From Sipunculus nudus (taxonomy: Eukaryota; Annelida; Sipuncula; Golfingiida; Sipunculidae), in NCBI GenBank assembly GCA_026874595.1, contig CM049316.1, positions 11,834,839 through 11,898,838 on the forward strand: 64,000 nucleotides of DNA, read 5' to 3'. The position numbers and the translations under genes were made by a program. This document shows positions 21,399 through 33,935 of the stretch, piece by piece. The notes under the pieces are model-generated. The model was not told the origin of the DNA. It ran no database searches and saw only the letters and a list, made by a program, of their open reading frames with translations. The number at the start of each line of letters is the position of its first letter. Position 1 is the stretch's first letter.

Positions 21399-21910
21399 TT
21401 AAAGGGGCCCAATCACCTATAAAACATGTTTAATTAACACTAAACATAGCTTCCTCCCTTTAAAATAAATCTGTACCTGCCAAAAATTGCCTTGAAACCG
21501 TTTGCTTACTCCTGTAAATGAATTTTAAAAACAGTGAACCGGGCTCGATCGCAGGTGTAAACATAAACACAGTGTGTTGGGCCGTATGCTGCACGGAACC
21601 ACAACACGTGCCAATCAGGAGATGCCCTGACTGATTTGGTTAAAAAGATGTGTTACATGTTCCCGCTGGCTGAAACACCACGTGTCGCTCCTTAATGGGA
21701 CATCCGGTCACGCGGCCTTGTTATGGTAAACAGACTGTGTTTACCAACACGCAGGGCTAAAACAAGGTATTATTAACTATTAAGCAGTTGTTTGCGAGGA
21801 AAGGAGACTGTGTGGCGGAATGGTTTTACTGGGTACTTTTTTATAAAGCAAAAATGAACTGATAGTGTGAAAGAATAGGAATATTATTGCTCCTGATTAT
21901 GTCACTTTAA
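21399..21910 (+). mobile_element. MITE-like element, TTAA ends, 512 bp
   Basis: Begins TTAAAGGGGCCC and ends CACTTTAA, and matches 52988-53451 over most of its length, for example around CACGCGGCCTTGTTATGGTAAACAG-like sequence. A third end is at 1-65. It has no coding capacity. Terminal TTAA with CCC/GGG-like inner ends resembles piggyBac-type non-autonomous elements, but I cannot confirm the superfamily. Confidence 0.65.
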
Positions 21911-22179
21911 CATATTTCCCCTGACATTGGCTATCTATAAAACAAATGTAAAACCCTTTATTTGATGTATAATGATGTGTATTTTGGGTATAAAGATGGT
22001 TTAATTCTTGCATAGACGGGGCATGTAACAAATCGTTAAATTTCCTCACGTTTCTATTATAACCTCTGCCAGCAAACATGGCAAGGGTTTATTTACATAT
22101 GATCAGCTTGTGTTTGTGTATGGTTGTGTGATTCAACATATTTTTGCAAAATTAATACAATAAAAATGCATTTCCGGAT

Positions 22180-22530
22180 TTAGGACCGGCTCTTCCTTGG
22201 AAGAGCAGAGGGAAAGTAGGGAGGCCGTGAGCTTAATCTCAGCCCAGGAGCGATGAGATTTTCAAGGTCGGCCCCCACCCAGGGTGAGCGCTCTTTAGGT
22301 TTACTGGGAAGGCTGTACCCCACAGCCGTGTATCACAAACGAGTGCGTCTTTGGGAGGTTCCTCGGTGTTATGACCCAGTAATGGGGTGATTACACACCC
22401 AGGACCTAAAGGTGCGGTAGACACCGGCCTTGGGTGACATCAGGATATAAAATAAAAATGACAGGAAGCGAGTGTTACCGCCCTGTCAAGTAGTCCCAAA
22501 CTGGAATGGAACTCTGCAGATGTAAATGCT
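22180..22530 (+). mobile_element. SINE-like repeat, copy a
   Basis: Shares its body (AAGGTCGGCCCCCACCC, the CGAGTGCG / GAGGTTCCTCGG stretch, CGCCCTGTCAAGTAGTCC and GGAATGGAACTCTGCAGATG) with the copies at 29540, 45985 and 58790. The tRNA-like head is clear only in the 58790 copy; here the head is diverged. Confidence 0.6.
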
Positions 22531-23149
22531 TATTAGCTTAAGACTTAGATAATTCAGCATTTAAGAATGGAGGCGGCTACCTCCACAAAAAACGTTCTGA
22601 ATATAGATCCTTCCAATGTGGTACTTTCTCCATAAAATTGATCCATCAGCCCCACGATCCTTATTTGATATATCTCATATCTTCACGAAGTTTTATTTAA
22701 AGTCAAAGAATATTTGATATATTGTGTTGATATACAAGCACACACATAAAATATACGTATATATTTAAGCCTATTGCCGAGAGTGTGGTAATGACGTCCG
22801 TGTAATGATGTTGTCATAACGGAAGTGTGAGGACGTCATAATCTACCTGAAATCGAAAAGCTATGCTATGGGGACAACTCTGGCTTAAAATTCTGTATAT
22901 TGTTTTGTAAATTTAGCCAACGTTTGTCGATGAATCTTAATGATTTTAAAGAAATTTGTGCTATGGGGTAGAAATTCAATCAGATTCATTCACCAGGCAT
23001 CAGTTTCAGTGGCAGACAGATGAACATTTCGTTCCATTTTTTTCATATATATTGTTAACTGAAAACAAATCAGTAAACATACAGTCAACAAAGATATTCA
23101 GATTGAACAAACAAGGGGAGATATGACCTATGCCTGCTTTAAACAAGAA

Positions 23150-23350
23150 GCTTTTGTGCGTGTACAGAAAATGGGACGGTGGTGGGTCGCACATGCAGAT
23201 AAACACTTTGCTCTTTAATCGGCATATATATAACACCACAAGAGGTAAACGGTGTTTTCTGAGGATCAACTAAATGGTGTAATTCCAAGAACCGTTTCAA
23301 TACAGGTTGATCAGTACGAGAGACCACAGAAGCCAGTGGGTTTATTTGAC
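23150..23350 (-). repeat. Dispersed repeat, inverted partner of 28140-28345
   Basis: GACGGTGGTGGGTCGCACATG, the AACACTTTG block, GAGGTAAACGGTG and TTGATCAGTACGAGAGACCACA reappear in reverse complement at 28140-28345. The two copies are diverged, about 5 kb apart and in opposite orientation. The family is not recognised. Confidence 0.6.
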
Positions 23351-23716
23351 ATTATACACGTGTTCAGGTTGAGTTTGCACACAGTTTCCGGCCTTTTGCC
23401 ATAACAAGGCCACACCAAGGCCTTGATTCAGCGGGAAATTGTTATATGACTGAGCGATATATATGTGTGTTTGTGTGTGTGTGTCTGTCACAGGGCTTCC
23501 CTCCACCGGGTGTTGTGTTGGGCTGTCACGGATTCAGAAACAACATTGCTCAACTTTATAATACACTGCCTTTATTCTGCAAATAAGAGTGCCTACACCC
23601 AGTACGATTAATGTCTGCAAAGTCATATCTGTGACAGACTGAGTCTGTAAGCCTTATTCTTATTGGGTATGACGGGTGATGTGAGGCCCATTTCCATATT
23701 TAAGTGTGGTTCCTTT

Positions 23717-23738
23717 GGGGGGGGGGGGGGGGGGGGGG
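23717..23738 (+). repeat. Poly-G run (22 G)
   Basis: An uninterrupted G run, able to form a G-quadruplex and likely to be length-variable or misassembled. Confidence 0.8.
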
Positions 23739-23752
23739 CTATGTGTATTCAG

Positions 23753-25260
23753 TATTCTTGGCGCCCAACCCCTGGAAAAATCAACCTTTAACTCGACCTA
23801 ATTATGTTGAGCATAATATTTCGCGCCGAACCTCTGAGATATCTGAAATTTGACAGTGACCTTATTGTATCCGCCAAAACAGAGTTTTGCGGATACTATG
23901 TTTTTAGTTGGACGCCGCCGCCGCCGCATAGGTTTCCGCAGAACTCCTCCGTAACCACTGGGCGATTTTTTTTTTTTTAATTCGGAATTATGATCGGGTC
24001 ACATTTGAACTGCTGCGCCCTCATTTTTTTTTGTTGACCTCTGACCTTTCCTCTCTGCCCAGCGTCCATTTGTGCGTCTGTTTCCACACATAAACCCACA
24101 TATCTCGGGAACCGTTTAACCGATCAGGCTAAAAATTTTGCACAAATGTAGCCCTTGGATAGCTTTATAACATACACTAAAATGGTGGCGCCACCTGCAA
24201 CCATTTTTGCACAGCGTCCATCTGTTCATCTAACTTGAGATAAATTCACTCATATCACTGCATTTGTTGGACTTATCCACCTGATATTTGCATGTGTATA
24301 CATGCTGGATAGCTTTCTTGATTTTATGAAAGGTGGCGCCACCTACATTCACGTTCAGGCTGGTGATATACAGGCATATTCTTGGCGCCGAACCCCTGGG
24401 AAAATCGACCTTTAACTCGACCTAATTATGTTGAGCATAATATTTCGCGCCGAACCTCTGAGATATCTGAAATTTGACAGTGACCTTATTGTATCCGCCA
24501 AAACAGAGTTTTGCGGATACTATGTTTTTAGTTGGACGCCGCCGCCGCCGCATAGGTTTCCGGAGAACTCCTCCGAAACCACCTCGCGATTTTTTTTTTA
24601 ATTCGGAATTATGATCGGGTCACATTTGAACTGCTGCGCCCTCATTTTTTTTTGTTGACCTCTGACCTTTCCTCTCTGCCCAGTGTCCATTTGTGCGTCT
24701 GTTTCCACACATAAACCCACATATCTCGGGAACCGTTTAACCGATCAGGCTAAAAATTTTGCACAAATGTAGCCCTTGGATAGCTCTATAACATACACTA
24801 AAAATTGTGGCGCCACCAGCAAACATTTTTGCACAGCGTCCATCTGTTCATCTACCTTGAGATAAAATCACTCATATCTCTGCATTTGTTGGACTTATTC
24901 ACCTGATATTTGCATTTGTATACGTCCTGGTTAGCTTTCTTGATTTTATGAAAGGTGGCGCCACCTACATTAACGTTCAGGCTGGTGATATACAGTCATA
25001 TATCTCAAGACTGGTTTGACATATCCTTTTGAAATATTGCATTTTGAAATTTTGTGTATCCCATAGGTCTTTATCATATGCAAAACTGGAGGCGCCACCT
25101 GCAACCATTTTGCACAGCGTCCTTCTGTTTGTCTGCTGTGGGATAAAACCACTCATATTCAAGTAGTGGTTTGACTTATCTGCCTAAAATTTTGCATGTA
25201 TATGTATACAACTTGGATGGTTTTCTGGATTTTGTGGCAGGTGGCGCCACCTACATACAC
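23753..25260 (+). repeat. Tandem repeat, unit about 625 bp, two copies plus a partial third
   Basis: The segment starting ATTCTTGGCGCC at 23753 repeats from 24378 with few changes. A diverged partial copy (CTGGAGGCGCCACCTGCAACC onward) follows at about 25088-25260. Each unit has GGTGGCGCCACC palindromes, a GCCGCCGCC triplet run and a matched stem (TATCCGCCAAAACAGAG against CTCTGTTTTGGCGGATA-like arms). No coding frame was seen. Confidence 0.75.
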
Positions 25261-25384
25261 ATTTCGGCTACAGACATCCATGTTAATATGCAACACACCT
25301 CAGTCTATTTCCCCTTGCCACTCAATCTATGTCTCATTTCACCCGTCCCAATCTGATTTCGGCGGATACACGTACTCTAGTTAA

Positions 25385-28130
25385 AGTATTATTATTAGTT
25401 GTATTGCATTATTAAGATAATAAAACATCGCTAATGTCTTTGAATGTATGTTATTATATTATTTTTATTATACGCGGGATTCAGTGTTCTTTAAGCTATA
25501 ATTTGTAAAACCTGTTCGTGCCCTAATTTCAATAACAATAGCTGGTGTTTTTTTCCCCGCGAAGTTGAGCAACCAGTGACACTTGGCAGGTATTTCTCTT
25601 ACTGAGTGAACGCACTCTTTCTTGCAGGTATGTTTCACATTTTTATTATTTAACAAGTGAAGTGATAGACTTTCTACGCTTACTGTACTGTATATTATTA
25701 TTGTTATTATCTTGAACAATTTATGCTTGAGATACTTTCTGTCTAAGAAACTGTTGGTAATAATAATTGTCAGTCTTTCTTATCCGAGGCGTAATAAGAT
25801 TTTGTATGTCTTTACGGTTTCGTAAAAATACAGTGTTACTTATGTCAATTCACATATAATTGTAACTCGGTATTCATGAAATTATGGAAATCTTCACATG
25901 TGAGAAATATTGTATTTGCTTTAAATTTTTGTATTGTATTGCGTAATGTGATGAGTGTGATTTCCTACTTTTCTCTGTATATATATATATATATTATAAA
26001 AGTGACTTAGCAGGCATTTCTCTTCAGGCATAGTTGCAGAATAAAGGCAGTGCATTTTCCAGAGCAGTTGTTTCTTAACTGAAACCGCGACCACCTTACA
26101 CAACACCCTGCGGTGGGAGCCCTGTTACATATATTTAATATTTACAGGGAAAGGTACGAAAAACACGGAATCACATTTTCAATTCTGATGTTACAGGACT
26201 ATATAATATTGCACAAATTTTACATGAATACAAAATTGTCACATATGTAGTTATTCATAATTACATGAATTACTAGGTGTCATTAATTACAATAATGCAA
26301 AAATATACAGATATATAGTTACGCCTCGGATCTGTCATACCAAACACACTTAAAACTATTATTATCAGTTTCTTTTACAGAAAATTTCTCAAGCGTAATA
26401 TGTACAATACAATAACTATAAAAGACATTCATAATATATATTATCAGTAAGTGCAGAAAGTCTTACACTTCACTTTTAATTAATAGATATATGCAACATG
26501 CCTGCAAATAAGAGTGCAAACACTCGGTAAGAGAAATGTCTGCCAAGTAATACTAGTTGACCAACTTAGCGATAAGAATACCAGTTATTCTAATTTATAT
26601 TAAAACACTTAACAGTTTTTACAAATTAGGGCTTAAAGAACACTGAATACTACGTATGGTTAAAAATGGTTCATTAGCATATATTCAAATACACCAGTGA
26701 TGTATCAATACCTTGATCATTCAATATAACTAATGATGTTTCTTTAATTAGGTCGCAGTTAAAGGTAAGATTGTCCAGATGTTAGGCGCCAAGGAATCTC
26801 TGAATCTCTTGCACACTGACAGAGCTGCTCCTCTTCCAGATTTTAACCATATCAAGTGTTCGATCGAACGGATGTGATCTCATTTTGAACCCTCTTAATT
26901 ACCTTCACAGTGTTTCAAAGTTTTCCATGTTCCAACAGTGTACACTTTTCCTTGTTTTGTCTAACCTCAATTTGTTTATTACACTCAGATTGTGCCATCG
27001 ACACTTCTTACCTCACATTGTACAACAGATTTGTCAGTATCTTTTTATCAATATACAAACCGTTTCCTTTGACTAGTTTTTATATATATATATATATAAC
27101 TCGCTATAAATGTTGACGTTTATGTGGAGTGCGAATCTAACACCAATTAAAAGGGACGAACAACAAAAGGATTTTCTGATTCGATTTAAATAAGAGAATA
27201 CGTTTGTTGATGTACTGCCGTTATTGAACCAAACACTAAAGGCTGCAGGTGCTTGTTGTGATGAACGTCCTGTTGAAAAATATAAACCCATTTCATCGTG
27301 TACATGTATGTTTATTCGGTTATCAGAAGGGTATCACTACAAGTCAAGGTGATACAAGAAGGTATCAATGTGTCCTGTGTGCGTTACTACATGTAATTTG
27401 TATTTTTTATTTCCTCAATCGGTTTTAAATATAACTGCCATCTAGCGGCTGATGTCATAACTAAGTCACCATTATTGTACACTGAACACTTAAACCCTCA
27501 ACAAGTTATTTTCTTTCCAAACATTTTGCGGCTTTTGGTACAGACAGGTTAAACAAATATTTAAGACAGGCGCAAGGAAATATGATTATCTATACAGTAA
27601 TTCTGACCTTGTACATAAGGCACCGTCACATTTCCATAGCCTGTTAAGTCATCGCTACCCATATTAATGAAGGGTTGCACATTTCTATATACCGGTATAC
27701 TTGGTGCAAAATAAAGGATAGCCGTATATTCAAGGCATGGCATCTACCTCATGAACATATCTCATAAAACAGAGAATTAATATACGACGACTTTCACTAC
27801 CTTAATTTACACCATTCATAACCGATTTTCAAGAGGAGAGAGAGACTACAGTTAGACACATCTAGAGACTCAGACAAATATAAACAGAAAAAAGAAAATG
27901 AGTATGTGTATGTATGTAATACAAACAGACAAACACAAACAGAAAACAGAATATGAGTATGTGTATATTTATGTGAGACGGAGAGAGACAGACAGACAGA
28001 CAGAGAGATTTTTTAAGAGTTTCTGACCAATTTTGCGGCCTGGACTCCCTTCCTTTCCCGGGCCTGGGGACCTTTTCTTAAGCTATGTCATTATTTCTCC
28101 TTGGTTGGACAACTCCATTTCTATATCCCG
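25385..28130. other. Intergenic, no gene seen
   Basis: AT-rich sequence with short TA runs at about 25977-25994 and 27081-27100. A direct-repeat-like theme (the TTCTTTAAGC / CAGTGTTC area at 25490 and its inverse near 26630) is diverged. No exon with paired splice sites stands out. Confidence 0.4.
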
Positions 28131-28139
28131 GATCCGCCC

Positions 28140-28345
28140 CTGTATGTATACTGTAAAATAAACCTACTGGCTTCATGTGTCTCTCGTACTGATCGACCTG
28201 TATTGATAGGGTTCTTGGAATTACACCATTTTCTTGATCCTCAGAATCAATGTTTACCTCTTGTTGAGAAATATAAATACTGATAAAAGATCAAAGTGTT
28301 TGTCATGTGTATGTGCGGTCCACCACCGTCACCTTTGCTTTACAT
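28140..28345 (+). repeat. Dispersed repeat, inverted partner of 23150-23350
   Basis: CTCTCGTACTGATCGACCTG, TTACACCATTTTCTTGATCC and GCGGTCCACCACCGTC are the complement of the 23150-23350 copy. Confidence 0.6.
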
Positions 28346-28368
28346 ACACAATCGCTGAGACGGAGACG

Positions 28369-28369
<1 letters not shown>

Positions 28370-28402
<33 letters not shown>
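28370..28402 (+). repeat. (GA)n microsatellite in a purine-rich tract
   Basis: A GA dinucleotide run within a 250 base purine-rich stretch (about 28350-28560) of AGAC/GAGA/GGAG repeats. Open frames here on both strands are composition artefacts. Confidence 0.75.
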
Positions 28403-28404
<2 letters not shown>

Positions 28405-29153
28405 GAGGAGGAGGAGCCTTACAGGCAACAGGCAGACAGATGGACAGACACACCTACATTTAGATATATATATAGAGAGAGAGAGAAAGAAGAGTATAGT
28501 CAAACAAACAGAGAGACAGACACACAGAGAGGAACAGAGAATGAGAGAGAGACATATATAGAGGAAAATACATAATTCGCCAAGAGAGTATTTCTTCTTT
28601 ATAAGCACCGACCGGGCGCATGCATTTCCTGTGATCATTTATATCTGGTTTAGCGATCTGCCTGAACAAAGTGGCTATAATTGTATATAATAACCATATC
28701 CGGGAAGCGTGTAGTGTAGAGTTTGCTTGCACTTATACAGAAATCGTGATCACAATTATAGCCTTATTCACGGTAATATGTTATTTGTATACACAGAATC
28801 AAGCTGATGCTGTTATTCACAAACCTGGCCGCAACCACCGCCCCAATCACGGTAATGTTTACCGCTTCCAGCGGAAACGATTACCAAGCGTACAAAGATG
28901 TTTCTACAAAAATCAGTGTTGCTTAAAATGGGTTATAAAGGCACGTATTGTAGTATTTTAGAACAATGTCTATATAGGTACCGTGGTTATTGTAAATAAC
29001 AGAAAGTATGCCTGAATCTGCACCAATAAGAATCCGACATTTGATTTAAACTCCGGATTCCAAATGATAATATTAACAAAGGAAATTATTGCCGAACAAA
29101 TAATAACCCAAAATATGTAATAACTGGAGGATAAACAAGTCAGCGGGCTGAAG

Positions 29154-29155
<2 letters not shown>

Positions 29156-29213
<58 letters not shown>
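29156..29213 (+). repeat. (TA)n microsatellite
   Basis: About 29 TA units without interruption. Confidence 0.9.
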
Positions 29214-29215
<2 letters not shown>

Positions 29216-29539
29216 GATAGCGGAAGGTTCTTGTTCAATAGAGCCTGATCGGAAAATGTTACTTGGCAATGATTATTAAAGTCATTCAAATATGTTTTTT
29301 TTTTATTTTTCTTAAATACACTTTATCAAGAAAAAACTATCCTCCACTTTATCACGTCATTGCATTTTAATATGCATGGATAATCGGTAATTATGAATTG
29401 ATCATGTTTATCCTCAGGACTGGCATTACAGTATGTTTTAACTTAATACTGTTCTAAATAAGGACAATCGTTTCTGCCCTTTTTGATTTCGGATCAATAT
29501 TGATCTGTGTTGGTCTATTTTCATTAGTGAATAAAAACC

Positions 29540-29770
29540 AGACCGGCTCCTATGGTCTTGGGGTACAGCACAGCCCGAATTTCGGCCGCGGAGCAGTGAA
29601 GTTTTTCGTGGTCGGTCCCCACCCAGGGTGAGACCGAGGGCGATGTTTTGACTCAGCAACGGGATGACACAAACCCAGGACCCGCACGAGTGGTACAAAG
29701 AGCCTGCATGACTGACGCCCTGTCATGTGTAGTCCGAAACGTGAATGGTATTATGCAGATGTGATAGTAC
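29540..29770 (+). mobile_element. SINE-like repeat, copy b (partial)
   Basis: Matches the 22180 copy around CCGGCTCCT, GTCGGTCCCCACCCAGGG, ACGCCCTGTCATG and TAGTCCGAAACGTGAATGG. An internal part is missing. Confidence 0.55.
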
Positions 29771-29799
29771 TAAGTGAAGCTAGGATTAAAAAGATCTGA

Positions 29800-30440
29800 C
29801 AAAAAAAAACATTTTATGACCACGATCACTCAAAACATCACGGTAATTTAAATACTGAAGTACATGATTAACAAAAATTTTCCATTATTTGACCACAATC
29901 ACACAAAACACCACGGTTATTTAAATATTGAAATACATGATACCTCCAAAAATTATCCATTTTATGACCACTATAACAAAAATATAACGGTAATTTAAAT
30001 ATTGAAGTACATGATTACTCCAAAATTGTTCATTTTATGACCACGATTACTCAAAACATTACGGTTATCTTATTGAAGTACATGAATACAACACAATTGT
30101 CTATAATATGACCACGATTTCTTAAAACGTCATGGTAATTTAAATGTTTAAGAACGTGATAACTACACAATTGTCCATTATATGATCACAACCACTCAAA
30201 ACATCACGGTTATTTTAATATTGAAGTTCATGATCACTCCAAAATTCTCCATTATATGATCACGACCACTCAAAACATCACGGTTATTTTATTAATGAAG
30301 TTCATAATCACTCCAAAAATCTCCATGATATGACCATGATAACTCAAATCATCACGGTAATTTAAATGCTGAAGTTCATGATCACTCCAAAATTGACATT
30401 GTATAACAGCGATCACTCAAAACATCAAGGTAATTTAAGT
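29800..30440 (+). repeat. Minisatellite, unit about 71 bp, nine diverged copies
   Basis: The recurring core is ACCACGATCACTCAAAAC, then ATCACGGTAATTTAAAT, then TGAAGTACATGAT and CCAAAATTGTCCATT. Copies differ by substitutions and small indels, indicating an old array. No coding content. Confidence 0.8.
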
Positions 30441-30604
30441 GTATTACCATGACGGGTGTGACTGCTGTGATTATTTACCATGTGCATGAGCACTCACCAC
30501 CTAGATATGACTATTATACTTCCTTATCACCCGATGCATCATGGTGATAAATAAAGTCAAAGTGAGTCTCGTTGACTCATGACCTAGCTGACAAAGTTAG
30601 ATCT

Positions 30605-30925
30605 GATAGAAACTAGAAATCTGTATTCTAAGGAATGCAAGCCTCCGTGATGGTCCAAAAGCCGGGTTTGCCTTTACTTATTCGGCCTATATTCATTCCT
30701 GCAGAAGTGACTATAGTTTTGTGAATATTCCTTGATGTTGTCTCTGAATCCTGATCATGTTCCTGATCCACTTCAAAATTTTATCGTGCTTCATTGGCCC
30801 TGAACTTTTCAAGAAGATTCCGTACACGACTGCGTAAGTTTTGTCGTGAACAAACACATAAACACGCACACACACATGAACGGCGATGAACGCAGGCCCT
30901 CCTTGCGGAGGCAAAGGGTGTAACG
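30605..30925 (+). repeat. Dispersed repeat, copy 1 of 3
   Basis: ACTAGAAATCTGTATTC, GTGAATATTCCTTGATG, GAAGATTCCGTACACGACTG and the CACACACATGAACGGCGATG block recur at 42228-42570 and again, more diverged, at 42715-42975. Confidence 0.6.
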
Positions 30926-31491
30926 ATGTAAAAAAATATCACAGTGCAGTCGCAATTGGTGGTGGGGGGGATTGTGAAATTAAGACCATGCGAAATAAAC
31001 ATGATCGGTATGGCTGAATGACCTTAGAGGCTTAGATTGTCAGTAAACGATACACGTATTCCGTGCAGTACACATTCCAGTTGAAATCGTTCCCCATTAT
31101 TACGGGAATTGTGCTGATTTTGATAGACTAGCGCGGCTACATGCGTATTGTTCCCTTCGTCAATGATAGCTACGTGATTAACATCTGTGTGTTGGACCGT
31201 GCCCCCACCGAACACACCGCTTGCTGCACACTGAACTGTTATAACCATGCCTTGTGTCAACGCCACATAAACCACGCTCCGAGTATGTACATATATACAC
31301 GTATACAAGGAAGTAAGCCAGCGACACTTACGCAGGAAGCAAGGTTTATTTGTCGGTACCTCAAGCAGGGGTATTGAATATAGTCGTACAAACCAAAGTA
31401 GGACCTGTACTAGGTTCTTGTGTCAAGACCTCGTTGGATATTACGTTGCAGTGAAAAAAATACCATTTTTGTTATTATTTGAATGTAGTTT

Positions 31492-31499
31492 TATATAGG
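31492..31499 (+). promoter_or_regulatory. Possible TATA element upstream of gene B
   Basis: TATATAGG lies 115 bases before gene B's start codon. With a start site some 30 bases downstream, the 5' UTR would be about 90 bases. Placement is plausible, but such strings are common in AT-rich DNA. Confidence 0.2.
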
Positions 31500-31613
31500 C
31501 AGTGCGTACATGATATTTATAATCGGCGACGGTGGAATGCAGTGATTTGGTGCACGGATTACATTGTTACTGGGAGTGTACAGCAGTAATTCTCATGTGA
31601 AGGGAGCCAAACC

Positions 31614-31985
31614 ATGGCGGGCAGTGGGGGTGAGCAAATCCCAAGATGTCTCACCCCTCCCCCTCGGCCTGTTCGTAATATATCATCACCACCCCCTGTG
31701 CCTAGAAGGGCAAACACATGTGTAACACATCGAGACCCAGCCACAACTGACCAGGCAATGTGTCCGGACACAGGATATGACGTCCCGCCACATGCGCGCG
31801 CAATCGGACCTTCACCGAACTCCCCGCCGATTTACCCCGCACCCCCTCCCCCGCTTGAAGCGTCTTCTCAACGTCGTCCTGTGCCCCGCCCCCGAAGGAC
31901 TCCGCAAAGTGACCCAGGGATGCCCAGGAGAGAAACAGACGAGGAAATCTTTGGTCACTTCGAAATGGTCGGATCCGTGTTAACG
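31614..31985 (+). CDS. Gene B exon 1: proline-rich N-terminus
   Basis: 124 codons, ending before GTATGT. It carries SH3-ligand-like stretches such as TPPPRPVR, PPPVPRR and PVPRPRRTP, a basic-proline composition and no predicted membrane segment. The start has A at -3 and G at +4. An additional upstream exon cannot be excluded. Confidence 0.75.
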
Positions 31986-33864
31986 GTATGTCTAATTTAT
32001 TAAAATAACAGGGAATATGAAGAAAAAGGAATCACATGTGTTAAATTAACAGAAAAGATGTATCCTTAAAATAAAAACCCGAGTCCCATCATGTCAACAT
32101 ATGTTAAGTACACCAGTGATTTAGGACTGGAAACCGCACTAGTACTCGAGTCCCGATGCAAGTCCACTTTTCAGGGACTCGGACTTGGACTTGTAGGTCC
32201 TGGCCTCAGACATTTACCTTGACACGGAGGCCAGAACTCGAGATATCTAGATTAGTCCATCTCGCCACCAAGGGAAACAGACTGCCACATAAACTAGGAC
32301 GCTCATGACATATCAGAAAACATTCGTATATAGACTCATACATGTGAACTATTCACAGAATATTGAAAATAATCAAGGCTGTATATATAGCTTTATCTCT
32401 TCATCAGGGGCTGTATGTATTTAGATATCAAAGCTCAAGCATGTGTAAACTGTAACAGAAATATTCATGAAAATCATAAATATCAAATTTAAAGTATTTT
32501 AAATAAAGATATTTTATTGGACTCGGACTCGGACTTGCACTTGAACTCGGATGGCATGGACTCGGACTTGCAATTGTACTCGGATGGCATGGACTCGGAC
32601 TTGCACTTGTACTCGGATGGCATGGACTCGGACTTGCACTTGAAATCGGATGGCATGGACTCGGACTTGCACTTGTACTCGGATGGCATGGACTGGGACT
32701 TGCACTTGTACTCGGATGGCATGGACTGGGACTTGCACTTGTACTCGGATGGCATGGACTGGGACTTGCACTTGAAATCGGATGGCATGGACTCGGACTT
32801 GCACTTGAACTCGGATGGCATGGACTGGGACTTGCACTTGTACTCGGATGGCATGGACTGGGACTTGCACTTGTACTCGGATGGCATGGACTCGGACTTG
32901 CACTTGAAATCGGATGGCATGGACTCGGACTTGCACTTGTACTCGGATGGCATGGACTGGGACTTGCACTTGTACTCGGATGGCATGGACTGGGACTTGC
33001 ACTTGTACTCGGATGGCATGGACTCGGACTTGCACTTGTACTCGGATGGTTTGGACTCGGATTTGCACTTGGACTCAGATGGCGTTTTACTGTAGACTAC
33101 AACACTGCCATACACCTGCATTCGGGAGATTAAAATGCTTCATGGTCGGTAGGCTAATGTATAAGAGGAGTATGGTTCTAGGTATGGTACGATGGTATGT
33201 CGTTTTGTGTAGAATATCATTCAGACGATTCACATGACTGAACAACATGCAATGTTTGGAAGAAAACGTATGTCTACATACATACACATGCATATTTATG
33301 TCAGAGGAGGAATGAAAACCTGGTATGATCCATAGTCAGGATCAGGGGAACCATTCCTAACTTTTTTTAATTAAGTCTTTTTTTTTTATTCTTTGGCAAG
33401 TTTATCTAAAGTACATGATCTAGATAATATAAGAGCAATGGTAATAAAAACAGCTTCATTTTCTTAACCAAATAACCAGTTCAGAATTAAAGTGGAAAAA
33501 AGACAAGCAGAGTGTAATTTTTTAAAAGAAACGAGATACCTGTACACATAAAACGATTTTGAAAAAAAAATTATTAGATTGATAGTTAAAAATATGCATG
33601 AAATTATTCTGGTTCTCCTCGATTCAATGAGAATTCTCATTTCCCCCAGTTTTCAAATTTCTAATCTCTCCATGGAATAATTAAAGTTTCATTCCTTCAG
33701 GAAGAGATTTGAATTTTCATGTATCCTTGCAGGAACAGAAATCGTTTCATATCAACTCATGATTCTGACTCTTCCCGGGAAGATTCTGAATCTTTCCAGA
33801 TTTTCATTCCTTCCAAAACACACCTACACACCCATATATTTTTATAGAAACTATATAAATATAC

Positions 33865-33935
<71 letters not shown>

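Noticed and set aside
28303-28732. Open frames on both strands around 28.3-28.7 kb
   Set aside because: They are produced by the GA-rich low-complexity tract (Arg-Glu or Ser-Leu runs).
29800-30440. CRISPR-like array
   Set aside because: Units are contiguous diverged 71 bp repeats with no spacers, in a eukaryotic context.
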